The notes below the pieces were generated by a model that was not told where the DNA came from, did no database searches, and saw only the letters and a program-made list of their open reading frames with translations. 64,000 nt of DNA. It comes from Shewanella hanedai (GTDB taxonomy: Bacteria > Pseudomonadota > Gammaproteobacteria > Enterobacterales > Shewanellaceae). A program made the translations under genes and the position numbers. The stretch spans positions 1 to 64,000 of the forward strand of contig NZ_VKGK01000021.1 of NCBI RefSeq assembly GCF_007197645.1, written 5' to 3'. Positions 16,495 through 24,370 of the stretch are shown piece by piece; within the stretch, counting starts at the first letter, position 1, and every line of letters starts with the position of its first letter.

Positions 16495-18588
16495 TTAACT
16501 AGGCGGTAGATTTAATTGCCAAATATTACTGCTGCTGCGCTCAGTAACATCACAAGCAAAAAATTCACCTAAATATGCCATTTTACAACTCAGAGGAGCT
16601 CGCCCCTTAAAGCGATGAATCAGGGTTGTATTACCGGACTCAAGGGCAAGTTCTTTGTATTCTGTGCCTAATAGGTAATAAAGTCTGTTGTTACTCAATT
16701 GCCAGTGTCTCCAGCCTGCAATAGGGAAGTTAGGGATTAACACAGATTCTTTGCCCGTGATTGAATCCAACTGATAGAGACCTGCTTGATTAAATTTGGT
16801 AAACAAGACCTTGTCATCATCGCCTTGAACACTATATCCCCCCTGGGTTGTTATTTGTTTAGTCACGCCATCAGTGAGAGATAATTGCCATATGTTCCAT
16901 TGCCCATTTACTTCAGCACTAAAAAGCACTGACTCTTTTGCGAAAGCAACATGGTGAACTTGAGTAAACTCCTCTGCAAGTCGTGACCACTTCCCGTCAG
17001 CCAGTGAATACAAATATAAGCCATTATTAATACTCGCCACCAGCGATTCATCTTTAGGAGACCATGCCATAGCTGAAACATGATCAATGGGTTCTATAAA
17101 TTCACTACTAAAATCAGCGCCATTTTCCGGCTTGATATATATTATTTTCTCTCCACTCCTATCCGAAATAAATGCAAATATATTCGAACGATGACCTAAT
17201 ACGATCCCATAACTGACTCCACTGCTTGCTGTTAGTGAAGAGAGTTCATCCTTATCTCTATAAAATGCAAAGATATTAATCGTTACTTGGCCTCGTTCAG
17301 TCAATACTGACTCTGGATCAAATCCTTGAGATAAGCGGCCAAACTGATCACTACTCTCTAATGCAACAATTGATTTACTGTCGAGATTAAACTCATACAA
17401 CCCATCGTTATTTGCACCTAAAATCAATGTATCAGAACGCCAATAAAGCCCGGATACACGATCAAGGAAGCTATATTTAGCGATAACCTGATTATCACTT
17501 AAATCAATCAATTTCAACTGGTCGACATCATCACTGCGGTACTCTATGACTGCCAGAGTTTGACTATCAGGAGAGAGAGAGAAGATATAATCTCCAAGGT
17601 TATTGCCCTTTTGTTCAGGCAGCGTAATTTGCTTCCTAGCACCACTATCAAGCTGAAATGAATAGAGTGCATATGGCTCAGAAATAGTTGGTCTTGAACG
17701 ATAAATCAAACGTCGATACTTCTCATCAAATACCAGTGGGGTCACCACCCTTTGACCACAACTCAACAAGATGGTGATCTCCTTATCATCAGGATCTATT
17801 CTGATAATTTCACAACTCCTCTGCTGTAAATTATCTAGTCTAGACGCATATAGATAACCATCTGGGCCATACAGTACATCCGTATAGTAGAACTCATCAT
17901 GGGATATTTGCTGAGGTAATTCACTCCCTGTCTGCATATAGATTTGTGCATTAGCATCCTTATCTGCTTTATAGAGAAAAACTAACTTACTGCTCTTTGC
18001 TTGATAAAATGAATTAAAAGCACTGCCCATTAAGGAGGTCACAGGTTGACGACTCAATACGCCTTCAGGCTTATTTGTTGGAGGGAACAATAGGTATATG
18101 GTTGCAATAGCAGCTAACAATAAGGCTAGCCAAAATAATCGAGAACGAAAAATGAGTAGATATTGTCCGTCTCTCTCATTCATTAAACTAGCATTGGTTA
18201 ACGATTCACTCTCCTGAGGAATTGATGTGGTATTTTGCTTACTTAGATCAATTGTATTATCAGCTGAAAATTGATCATCTATTTGAACAGGAGTAACGGT
18301 TAATTGATAACCCACTTTACTCACGGTTTTTATCCAACAAGGCGTTGAGGGCTTATCTTCCACCAATTTTCTGAGTTCACCAACGGCTCGATTAATCGCC
18401 GCATCACTCACAATTCTTCCCCCCCAGACCTGTTCAACTAATTCAGCTCGCGATATTGCTTCTTGTGGGTGCTGACAAAGGTAAACCAGAAGCTCAAATA
18501 CTCTGGGTTCACACTCGACTGGTAAACCATGCTTAGTTAACTTTACCTGAGCGGTATCTATTTCCACATCACCAAAAACAAAGCGCAT
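16495..18588 (-). CDS. CadC/ToxR-like membrane-bound regulator with periplasmic beta-propeller
   Basis: 697 residues. Residues 1-100 are an OmpR-type winged helix (Trans_reg_C): MRFVFGDVEIDTAQVKL, the AINRAVGELRKLVEDKPS recognition region, and WIKTVSKVGYQL. One membrane helix lies at about 148-170 (FWLALLLAAIATIYLLF). The remaining 500 residues are periplasmic, with TolB-like WD40-type strands (DSQTLAVIEYRS, SPKDESLVASI). This is the ToxR/CadC plan: a cytoplasmic DNA-binding domain controlled by a periplasmic sensor, without phosphorylation. It is divergent from two lipoprotein hydrolases at 18706 and 19681, which are the obvious candidate targets (inference). An AGGATATAA sequence precedes the ATG. 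Confidence 0.88.
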   Translation of the reverse strand: MRFVFGDVEIDTAQVKLTKHGLPVECEPRVFELLVYLCQHPQEAISRAELVEQVWGGRIVSDAAINRAVGELRKLVEDKPSTPCWIKTVSKVGYQLTVTPVQIDDQFSADNTIDLSKQNTTSIPQESESLTNASLMNERDGQYLLIFRSRLFWLALLLAAIATIYLLFPPTNKPEGVLSRQPVTSLMGSAFNSFYQAKSSKLVFLYKADKDANAQIYMQTGSELPQQISHDEFYYTDVLYGPDGYLYASRLDNLQQRSCEIIRIDPDDKEITILLSCGQRVVTPLVFDEKYRRLIYRSRPTISEPYALYSFQLDSGARKQITLPEQKGNNLGDYIFSLSPDSQTLAVIEYRSDDVDQLKLIDLSDNQVIAKYSFLDRVSGLYWRSDTLILGANNDGLYEFNLDSKSIVALESSDQFGRLSQGFDPESVLTERGQVTINIFAFYRDKDELSSLTASSGVSYGIVLGHRSNIFAFISDRSGEKIIYIKPENGADFSSEFIEPIDHVSAMAWSPKDESLVASINNGLYLYSLADGKWSRLAEEFTQVHHVAFAKESVLFSAEVNGQWNIWQLSLTDGVTKQITTQGGYSVQGDDDKVLFTKFNQAGLYQLDSITGKESVLIPNFPIAGWRHWQLSNNRLYYLLGTEYKELALESGNTTLIHRFKGRAPLSCKMAYLGEFFACDVTERSSSNIWQLNLPPS

Positions 18589-18705
18589 TTATATCCTCAT
18601 GATTTTATTGATAATTAGCATTCCATTATCAAACCATTCTCACCTCTTTATTGTTCTTGATCAAGCACCTGACAAACTGAACAAACAAAAACTTGAGGTA
18701 ATATT

Positions 18706-19605
18706 ATGAAATACAGATTAGCACGTGACCTAACACTGTCTATTACAATAATCACAGCAACCCTACTCAGCGGATGTGGTGGGAGTGGTGGGGACGGTGG
18801 AGGTACAACACCCGCTCCGGTTACGCCGCCAACGGCGAAATGCGCTGGTGCAACCTTAGATAGCGGTGCCAGCTGCGTCACCTTAGACAGCCGTGATGCA
18901 ATTGTCTACAAACCTGCAGGAGAAATAAAAGGTATTGCTCTTTTCCTTCACGGTGCACCAGGAACCCCAAAAAAAGTCAGCAGCATTTTTAATGCAAAAT
19001 CCATTACTGCCGATAAGCAATTGCTATCGGTATCACCGCAAGGTAGTAATAATTTTTGGGGTTGGGAGAGTCTTAATGACGGTGAAAGTACATCGGTAAA
19101 GGATGTCAAATTTATTGAAAAACTTTTCACACAACTCAGAGCAGACAATAATATCAGCAACGATAAAGTGTATGTATTTGGTTACTCTGCAGGTGGGTTT
19201 ATGGCTTATAAGTTAGCTTGTCATATCCCAGAACAAATAACGGCTATCGTCTCCCTTGCAGGACAGTTCCGTGGTGACTTTACTCACTGCTCTACATCAA
19301 CACCAGTTACCTTGCACCATTTTCACAGCCCCGCAGATACTGACGTACCAATGAGTGGAAGGAGGACTGGCAATATTGAATCAGTTGCAAATACCCTCAC
19401 CCATTGGCGTGATATCAACGGTTGTGATGAAGCATCAAACACAGTGAATAACTCTGGGGTCATAAGTACTAGTACTGGTACAGAGACTCAAACCTGGCAA
19501 AACTGCAACCGGGATATTAGCTTCTCTGAGATGGATAGTGTTTCTCACGAAGCATCATATGATGATGCAATTTTAAGACAGATATATTCACCAATATTTA
19601 ACTAA
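18706..19605 (+). CDS. Lipoprotein alpha/beta hydrolase, PHB-depolymerase/esterase-like
   Basis: 299 residues. The signal sequence ends in a lipobox (TLLSGCGG), then a Gly-rich and Pro/Thr-rich linker, so the enzyme is lipid-anchored. The fold starts with IALFLHGAPGTP (oxyanion region). The nucleophile elbow is GYSAG near residue 159, in VYVFGYSAGGFMAYKLAC. A HHFHSPADTDVPMSG segment carries the acid, and the catalytic His is probably in DSVSHEASYDD near the C-terminus. This layout matches PHB-depolymerase and feruloyl-esterase-like secreted hydrolases; the true ester substrate is unknown. It lies 117 bases from the divergent CadC-like regulator and 75 bases before the next lipoprotein gene. 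Confidence 0.78.
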   Translation: MKYRLARDLTLSITIITATLLSGCGGSGGDGGGTTPAPVTPPTAKCAGATLDSGASCVTLDSRDAIVYKPAGEIKGIALFLHGAPGTPKKVSSIFNAKSITADKQLLSVSPQGSNNFWGWESLNDGESTSVKDVKFIEKLFTQLRADNNISNDKVYVFGYSAGGFMAYKLACHIPEQITAIVSLAGQFRGDFTHCSTSTPVTLHHFHSPADTDVPMSGRRTGNIESVANTLTHWRDINGCDEASNTVNNSGVISTSTGTETQTWQNCNRDISFSEMDSVSHEASYDDAILRQIYSPIFN

Positions 19606-19680
19606 CCCAATTTAATGTAGAGCCATTATAAAATACCAAACTAAAGCACTATACAAGTAGTGCAGTTCCAAGGAATAAAT

Positions 19681-20490
19681 ATGCGAATCAGTATCCTAGT
19701 GACTTTACTATTATCTTGTTTGTCTGCATGTAGCCAAGACAATACTAGTACAAATAGAACCGAACGCCCTCCTACGGATTTACCTAAACCAGATACCAAC
19801 TTGCCCATTCCTGATAACCGCAACTCCACTAATTACCAGGTATTGCTGTTTGGAAACAGCCATACAACTAGACAAGCTGGTTTGATCAAAACCTTAATCT
19901 CGGCTGGAGATCCTGATCTAGCGGTAGAAGTTGTGAATGCTGGTGGTGGATTTCTAGATGATAACCTTAATTCCACTCGTCAAGTTACTAAACTCGAAGA
20001 AGGAAGCTGGACTCACATCATTTTACAGGGACAAAAATATTCACAATCAGGGTCCAAAATCTACCCAACTTCAGCAGCACAAAATTGGATAATCAAAACC
20101 AAAAAGAAAGGAGCAACCCCTATATTATTTCCTGAACACCCACAAAAAGGAAATGCAGGGGAGGGAATGAGAGTTCACCTTATACACAAAAGGATTGCTC
20201 GATTACAAATGAGCTGTGTTGCACCAGTAGGATTAACCTGGGATAAAGTCTTAAACACATCCCCCCCACTGACCCTTCATCATAGTGACGGTAATCACGC
20301 ATCATTAACAGGTAGCTTACTTACCGCTCTGGTTTTTTATGAGGTGATCACTGGCAGCTCAGCAGATCTGCTTCCTTATATCCCTAAGATAGATGTCGAT
20401 GAGGACACACAACAGTTACTAGGTCAAATGGCATCAGAAACCATTCAGGCTAACCAGCCGTGTAAATATGAAGAGGGGAGCAGGAATTAG
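19681..20490 (+). CDS. Lipoprotein with SGNH/GDSL-like hydrolase features
   Basis: 269 residues from the ATG at 19681, chosen because AAGGA lies six bases before it; an in-frame GTG at 19660 is upstream. The N-terminus is a lipoprotein signal (LLLSCLSACSQ) followed by a Thr/Pro-rich linker. The fold opens with VLLFGNSHTTR, a block I-like motif with Ser at the nucleophile position. It continues with VEVVNAGGGFLDD (Gly block) and ILQGQKYSQSG (Asn-block region replaced by Gln), and ends with a HHSDGNHASLTGS segment that could supply the Asp-x-x-His pair. An SGNH hydrolase is the best reading; the substrate is unknown. It is probably co-transcribed with the esterase-like lipoprotein upstream. Confidence 0.65.
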   Translation: MRISILVTLLLSCLSACSQDNTSTNRTERPPTDLPKPDTNLPIPDNRNSTNYQVLLFGNSHTTRQAGLIKTLISAGDPDLAVEVVNAGGGFLDDNLNSTRQVTKLEEGSWTHIILQGQKYSQSGSKIYPTSAAQNWIIKTKKKGATPILFPEHPQKGNAGEGMRVHLIHKRIARLQMSCVAPVGLTWDKVLNTSPPLTLHHSDGNHASLTGSLLTALVFYEVITGSSADLLPYIPKIDVDEDTQQLLGQMASETIQANQPCKYEEGSRN

Positions 20491-20522
20491 CTCTTACTAG
20501 AAACTAAACAAACTCAAGAAAT

Positions 20523-20543
20523 TGGTGGCCTAAATGGCCACCA
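20523..20543. terminator. Hairpin between convergent genes
   Basis: TGGTGGCC, loop TAAAT and GGCCACCA form an 8-bp GC-rich stem, followed on the plus strand by ATAATTTT. It lies 33 bases after the SGNH-like gene and 34 bases after the end of the HdeD-like gene on the other strand. Confidence 0.75.
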
Positions 20544-20576
20544 TAATTTTACAACAATGAGTTGTTTAGTGAGATT

Positions 20577-21110
20577 CTATTCTGCGTATGCTCGTCCTAG
20601 CATCAACATTGCAAAACCTGACATCATTAAACGCACCCCCAGTAACAGACCAATTGCCCATGCACCAGATATAGGCCAGTCACTCGCAATGATGATACCA
20701 AGCGCTATCGTTATAAATCCGTTAATGAGCATCCAACCCCAACCATTCGCTGGTTTCATCGCCAATGATGTCGTAATAGTAAATATCCCATCGATTAAAA
20801 AATAACTGATTAATAATAGTGTTATCGACGCGAGTCCGAACATTGGAAATAAAACTAGGCCGACACCACAAATGACGGTCAAACCGCCAAATAAAAACTG
20901 CCCTGCACCTCTTCCAAACGATTCAGCTTTAAACGCAAACATTGTCTTGGTGATCCCTGCAATGATTAACAAAGACGCAATCAAAGCATTTATCCCCAAC
21001 CCTGCAAAATAAGGAGCGGCAATAGCTACCATGCCTAATAGAACAACTAAAATTCCATAACCCATGCTCCAACGTGACACAATTTTTTTGGTATCAGATA
21101 TCGAATTCAT
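20577..21110 (-). CDS. HdeD-family (DUF308) membrane protein
   Basis: 177 residues from the ATG at 21110 (MNSISDTKKIVSRW), preceded by AAGGAAAG. A longer frame to 21188 adds 26 residues without membrane or signal character. It has six predicted membrane helices, each about 20 residues and grouped in three pairs, the DUF308 repeat layout of HdeD. In enterobacteria HdeD aids acid resistance at high cell density; whether that holds here is unknown. Gly-rich helices such as FGGLTVICGVGLVLFPMFG fit the family. The gene is alone, convergent with the lipoprotein pair. Confidence 0.82.
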   Translation of the reverse strand: MNSISDTKKIVSRWSMGYGILVVLLGMVAIAAPYFAGLGINALIASLLIIAGITKTMFAFKAESFGRGAGQFLFGGLTVICGVGLVLFPMFGLASITLLLISYFLIDGIFTITTSLAMKPANGWGWMLINGFITIALGIIIASDWPISGAWAIGLLLGVRLMMSGFAMLMLGRAYAE

Positions 21111-21696
21111 ATCAGCTTTCCTTAAGTGATTTTCAGTAATGAAGCACCTAAATAAAGTTTTCCGATATGAATGCCGAGTTTGTTGCATGTAGGCAAGTTT
21201 GCCAAAAGTCCATGCTTTAAGCTCTACTTAAATATCGATAATTAGGTGTGTATTCTTGGGAAGCGTCCTATCTGTATTAGCGAAAACCGCACAGAACCTG
21301 CAGTAAACTCAGCGTGAATAGGTCGGATCGGAAAGAAACAATAGCATAAACACCCACTAGAAATAAGAAGCTTGTCACAAAAAACCACTAAAGTACCACT
21401 TACCTGGCTATACATAAAAAGTTAAGTAATAGCCTTGTTAGGTTCATGTAATCTCCATATCTAGAGACTCACTCAAGCCCATACTAATCAATATAAAAAC
21501 ATGACTTACTTCCCATTGTTTTAACTGAAAAATTAATTCATCAACCCTCTATCCATTGAGATCAGATCTTGTGTCGCGGCACTTATTTCTGGATTCCATA
21601 GATAGAGTTGTTAGATCATGGCCAGATACAAATACCAAGGAACGACTAATATCATTAGCGCTAAAACACCAAATATTCGCGATGTACAGCTTCTTT
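21111..21696. other. Degraded stretch before the cytochrome P460 remnant
   Basis: About 590 bases with no intact gene. On the minus strand, just past the end of the P460 remnant, a short hydrophobic run (frame ending at 21611, VLALMILVVPWYLYLAMI) looks like a membrane helix. It has no standard start codon in a good place and may be the remains of a second gene from the same lost operon. Nothing else is recognisable. Confidence 0.4.
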
Positions 21697-21903
21697 TTAT
21701 TGATTTAAAGCGGGGTAAGCGTCCGTGTAGATCCAATCAGTGTTTTTAGCAGGAACATGGCATGCCAAACAGTCTGTTTTGTAATTTTTAGCCTGATTTT
21801 GCTCGAGATTATCAGGCTTAAATAGCGCCCAACTCCAACCTTCTCCCCAAATAGGATTATCAGCGAAACGATTTTGGCTATCCTTCACCATCACAAACCA
21901 CTG
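21697..21903 (-). pseudogene. C-terminal remnant of a cytochrome P460
   Basis: The frame reads QWFVMVKDSQNRF, then GEGWSWALFKPDN, then the heme motif CLACH in KTDCLACHVPAKNTDWIY, and ends with AYPALNQ. This is the C-terminal third of a cytochrome P460-family protein, whose members carry a cross-linked c-type heme. The family also has a signal peptide and about 100 more N-terminal residues; these are missing. A TAG stop lies in frame directly upstream of the QW, and no P460-like sequence is seen further up. I call it a truncated pseudogene. Confidence 0.8.
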
Positions 21904-22096
21904 CTACACTCACCCTTCGCGGAGTGAACACAGTCGTTAACCCTTTTATGATGGTTAAACTGTAGCCCTAAATGCAAAAGTTTAATCATCATGTTTTACT
22001 CTCTCCCATGTATGTTCAAAGCACCCAGCACCCGTTAACAAATGTAAATATTGCCTAAAAGTCCTCTTATCTACTTTACAAACACCTTAAAATCAC

Positions 22097-22117
22097 AAAT
22101 GATATCAATTCTCATTT
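22097..22117 (+). promoter_or_regulatory. Fur-box-like operator before the NiSOD operon
   Basis: AAATGATATCAATTCTCATT plus one T matches the 21-base gamma-proteobacterial Fur consensus (AAATGATAATnATTATCATTT) at 17 of 20 defined positions. Its outer six positions on each side are perfectly symmetric. It lies 30-50 bases before the first gene of the operon at 22147, where it could block a promoter. Regulation by iron through Fur is inferred from this site alone. Confidence 0.62.
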
Positions 22118-22146
22118 GCATTTAAACTAATGTAGGGATATTGATT

Positions 22147-22551
22147 ATGGAAACCTGGCGCCAACTGATCAGCAAAGCAAACCAATCATTTAAAGCTGGT
22201 GACTGGCAGGATGCTGAAAAACGATATCTCACCGCAATTACAAGAGTCGAACATCTCTATAAAGATTACGCGGACAATGAGCAAGTATTAATGGCATGGT
22301 TGGCCAGTTACCATAATCTATCAGAGCTCTACGGCAGACTTGGCAGAGTCGATGCACAGCTATCCCATATCATGGTTCCCTACCATCAGTTAAAAAACAG
22401 GCTCATAATCCAAGCCGATCATGAGCCAATCTACGCAGCAATACTTCATGGTCTAAGCCTGAGCTGTAAAGAACTATACCTATATCAAAAGCAACAACTT
22501 GAAAACAGTGAAGGCGTAAATCTCAAGTACATGCATCAGGTGCTCCACTGA
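22147..22551 (+). CDS. Small TPR-like cytoplasmic protein, first gene of the NiSOD cluster
   Basis: 134 residues from the ATG at 22147; an in-frame TTG at 22141 is possible but less likely. The protein is alpha-helical and soluble. The start WRQLISKANQSFKAGDWQDA followed by EKRYLTAITRVEHLYK resembles one tetratricopeptide unit (A/G and Y/W spacing). A second helix pair follows with MAWLASYHNLSELYGRLGR. It has no catalytic motif. It is the first gene after the Fur-box-like site and is 77 bases upstream of the HPGHDH mini protein, so it is probably co-expressed with sodN and sodX. A role as a maturation or interaction factor is possible but not shown by the sequence. Confidence 0.6.
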   Translation: METWRQLISKANQSFKAGDWQDAEKRYLTAITRVEHLYKDYADNEQVLMAWLASYHNLSELYGRLGRVDAQLSHIMVPYHQLKNRLIIQADHEPIYAAILHGLSLSCKELYLYQKQQLENSEGVNLKYMHQVLH

Positions 22552-22627
22552 TGTTTGTTTGATACCAGCATAAACCCAGAGTTTGATTCACCTCCATGCC
22601 CACCAGCACTATTTAAGGCACCACTTT

Positions 22628-22831
22628 ATGAAAAATAGAATTACCACAGGCCAGATCATACTATTGCTAACAGCAATTATTTCACCGTTTGCGAGCGCTC
22701 ATCCGGGTCATGATCATCAACATTGGTCATCATCATTGATACACCTGTTTTGGATTTTACCTGCGTTGATTGCCGCAGGGGTTGCCATACACCTTTACCG
22801 TCGTAAGCCTAAAACAAAGTCTGAACAATAA
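22628..22831 (+). CDS. Mini membrane protein with N-terminal HPGHDHQH motif
   Basis: 67 residues from the ATG at 22628. An upstream in-frame start at 22583 would add 15 His-rich residues but break the signal peptide. The signal sequence (TTGQIILLLTAIISPFASA) should be cut before HPGHDHQHW, leaving a His-rich mature N-terminus. A single helix (LIHLFWILPALIAAGVAI) and a basic tail (YRRKPKTK) follow. The same AHPGHDH start after the signal peptide is typical of HupE/UreJ nickel/cobalt permeases, but here only this N-terminal part and one helix exist. It lies nine bases before sodN. A periplasmic nickel-binding role in NiSOD supply is my inference. Confidence 0.65.
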   Translation: MKNRITTGQIILLLTAIISPFASAHPGHDHQHWSSSLIHLFWILPALIAAGVAIHLYRRKPKTKSEQ

Positions 22832-22840
22832 GGAGCGAGC

Positions 22841-23341
22841 ATGCTTTATTCACTGTTAAATATTCGAGATAAAAAACAAGCATTCTCACTAGTATCAGCT
22901 CACTGTGATATTCCATGCAAGATCTATGATCCCATCACGGCTCAACTTGCCGTACTGACCATGATCCGCATGGTTGATTTGCTTGAAGAGCTCGCAGCAA
23001 AGTCAGCTCCAAGCCCAAATGATCACGCGCAGTTCTCACGGCTTGTTGCAGAGAAAGAAATTCATGGTCGAAAAGTCAAAGATGAGGTCAATGTGATATG
23101 GGGGGATTATATTAAACAACCCCAACTGGATCAGTTTCCCGAGCTTCATGAACTGACCCACAGCATCATGCTAAATGCATCACAAGCAAAACAGCATATC
23201 AATCGCGATGCTTGCTTAAGTCTGCTAGAAAAAGTAAATCGATTTGCTGATATATTTTGGCAAACCAAAGGGCTAGAAACTTATCAGGCGGCCTGCCCTT
23301 ATCCGCCATCAGAGACCTTAGTTTACCCAAAGCTCACATAA
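22841..23341 (+). CDS. sodN: Nickel superoxide dismutase precursor SodN
   Basis: 166 residues. A 20-residue prosequence (MLYSLLNIRDKKQAFSLVSA) precedes HCDIPCKIYDP, the NiSOD nickel hook. After cleavage His1, Cys2 and Cys6 bind nickel, and Tyr9 sits near the active site. Position 7 is Lys where actinobacterial enzymes have Gly. The rest is a four-helix bundle of the expected length (about 146 residues after maturation). No Tat or Sec signal is seen, so the enzyme is cytoplasmic. It converts superoxide to oxygen and peroxide. Maturation requires the protease SodX, encoded next. A strong AAGGAGCG precedes the ATG. Confidence 0.95.
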   Translation: MLYSLLNIRDKKQAFSLVSAHCDIPCKIYDPITAQLAVLTMIRMVDLLEELAAKSAPSPNDHAQFSRLVAEKEIHGRKVKDEVNVIWGDYIKQPQLDQFPELHELTHSIMLNASQAKQHINRDACLSLLEKVNRFADIFWQTKGLETYQAACPYPPSETLVYPKLT

Positions 23342-23386
23342 CCGGTTTAATCACCTGTTAGCCCTATAATGATGTCAGGAGTACCT

Positions 23387-23677
23387 ATGTTTGGAGTCAA
23401 TATTTACCGCGTGTCAGGAGTCAGTATGCAACCTCGCATCCCTGCGGGAAGTTTTGTCCTTTGCATGGGAGCCCTTCGTACCAAATTAAAACCCGGTGCC
23501 ATCTATCTGTTTGAACATCCGCGGTTTGGCCAGCTAATTAAGACCCTATCTAACATAGACAATGCTGGCAACCTCTGGTTTAAAGGAGAAAATGGTAACA
23601 GTGTGTCAACCCAAGAGATGGGGCCGATTAGGCAAAAAAGAGTCATAGGTAAGGTCACTTGGGTGATATCGGCTTAA
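23387..23677 (+). CDS. sodX: NiSOD maturation protease SodX (S24/S26 type)
   Basis: 96 residues from the ATG at 23387, chosen because AGGAG lies five bases before it; ATGs at 23369 and 23372 are in frame upstream. The signal-peptidase-like catalytic Ser is in GVSMQPRI (GxSMxP motif, near residue 13). The general-base Lys is probably in GQLIKTL (near residue 46). WFKGENGNSVSTQ and GKVTWVI are family blocks of SodX/NiSOD-processing proteases. It removes the 20-residue SodN prosequence to expose His1. It is encoded 45 bases after sodN; the pair is a standard NiSOD unit. Confidence 0.88.
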   Translation: MFGVNIYRVSGVSMQPRIPAGSFVLCMGALRTKLKPGAIYLFEHPRFGQLIKTLSNIDNAGNLWFKGENGNSVSTQEMGPIRQKRVIGKVTWVISA

Positions 23678-23893
23678 CCTACTTCTTCGATGAGGATGTC
23701 ATTGAATGCTGTAGCAATGCGAGAAGCTCAACGACATGAAATATGTCATAACCAATTCTCGTCTAAAAATGGAATATAAATGTTTAAAATTATTGGAAAA
23801 ATAATTTATAGGATAAGATTCACTGCCATTATTATAAATAACAATAGGGTACAATAGGGTACAATAAAATATTAATGAATATAAAAAGTTCTC

Positions 23894-23930
23894 AATTAAA
23901 AAGCCAGAAGTAAACTCTAGCTTTTTAATT
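23894..23930 (-). terminator. Intrinsic terminator of the BOF-protein gene
   Basis: AATTAAAAAGC (23894-23904) and GCTTTTTAATT (23920-23930) pair around a 15-base centre that can extend the stem (CTAGAG/CTTCTGG on the minus strand). It lies just after the stop of the gene at 23951 (-), and the T run reads in that direction. Confidence 0.75.
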
Positions 23931-23950
23931 AAACAAACGTAAGTACTACA

Positions 23951-24313
23951 TTACTTTGCTAATTTAACAGAGTTAACGTCAATCGTTGTATATGACCAAT
24001 CACTATCAACCTCACCCTCAATAACTAGTTTTGTTTCAGGCGTTGCTTCAATACCGTGCCAATCACGATGATCGATCTCAATAATCACCACACCTGTCGA
24101 ATCTTTGAATTGATACTCTTCATCGCCCAATGCAGCAACAATATAGCCAGTTAGGGTCACTGGTGTATCATCCTTTGCCTCTAAAGCCACCTCAACAGTA
24201 GTAACGGTAACAGTACTAGGCCCTGTAAACCCACCTTTTTGAGGGGTGATTTGAGCAGCGAATACACTTGATGATGCCAAAACTAATGCACTTACTAATA
24301 CTATTTTTTTCAT
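23951..24313 (-). CDS. Secreted BOF (YgiW/YdeI-type OB-fold) stress protein
   Basis: 120 residues from the ATG at 24313. The open frame continues upstream through the heptamer repeat, but that part is only repeat translation. The signal peptide is MKKIVLVSALVLASSSVFAA. The mature protein has the bacterial OB-fold (BOF) pattern: GGFTGPSTVTVTTVEVAL, then TLTGYIVAALGDEEYQFKD, TGVVIIEID and LVIEGEVDSD. Proteins of this group (YgiW, YdeI) are periplasmic and help resistance to peroxide, cadmium, acid or antimicrobial peptides. An AAGGAATTGG precedes the ATG. An 18-copy heptamer tract lies 58-183 bases upstream and may affect expression. Confidence 0.9.
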   Translation of the reverse strand: MKKIVLVSALVLASSSVFAAQITPQKGGFTGPSTVTVTTVEVALEAKDDTPVTLTGYIVAALGDEEYQFKDSTGVVIIEIDHRDWHGIEATPETKLVIEGEVDSDWSYTTIDVNSVKLAK

Positions 24314-24370
24314 GTGACCAATTCCTTTGTTAATGACGATGTAATACTTAATGATTAATAAAAATATATA

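Noticed and set aside
23840..23870. Direct repeat of ACAATAGGGT
   Set aside because: Only two copies, ten bases each, in an AT-rich gap; no sign of a mobile element or regulatory site.
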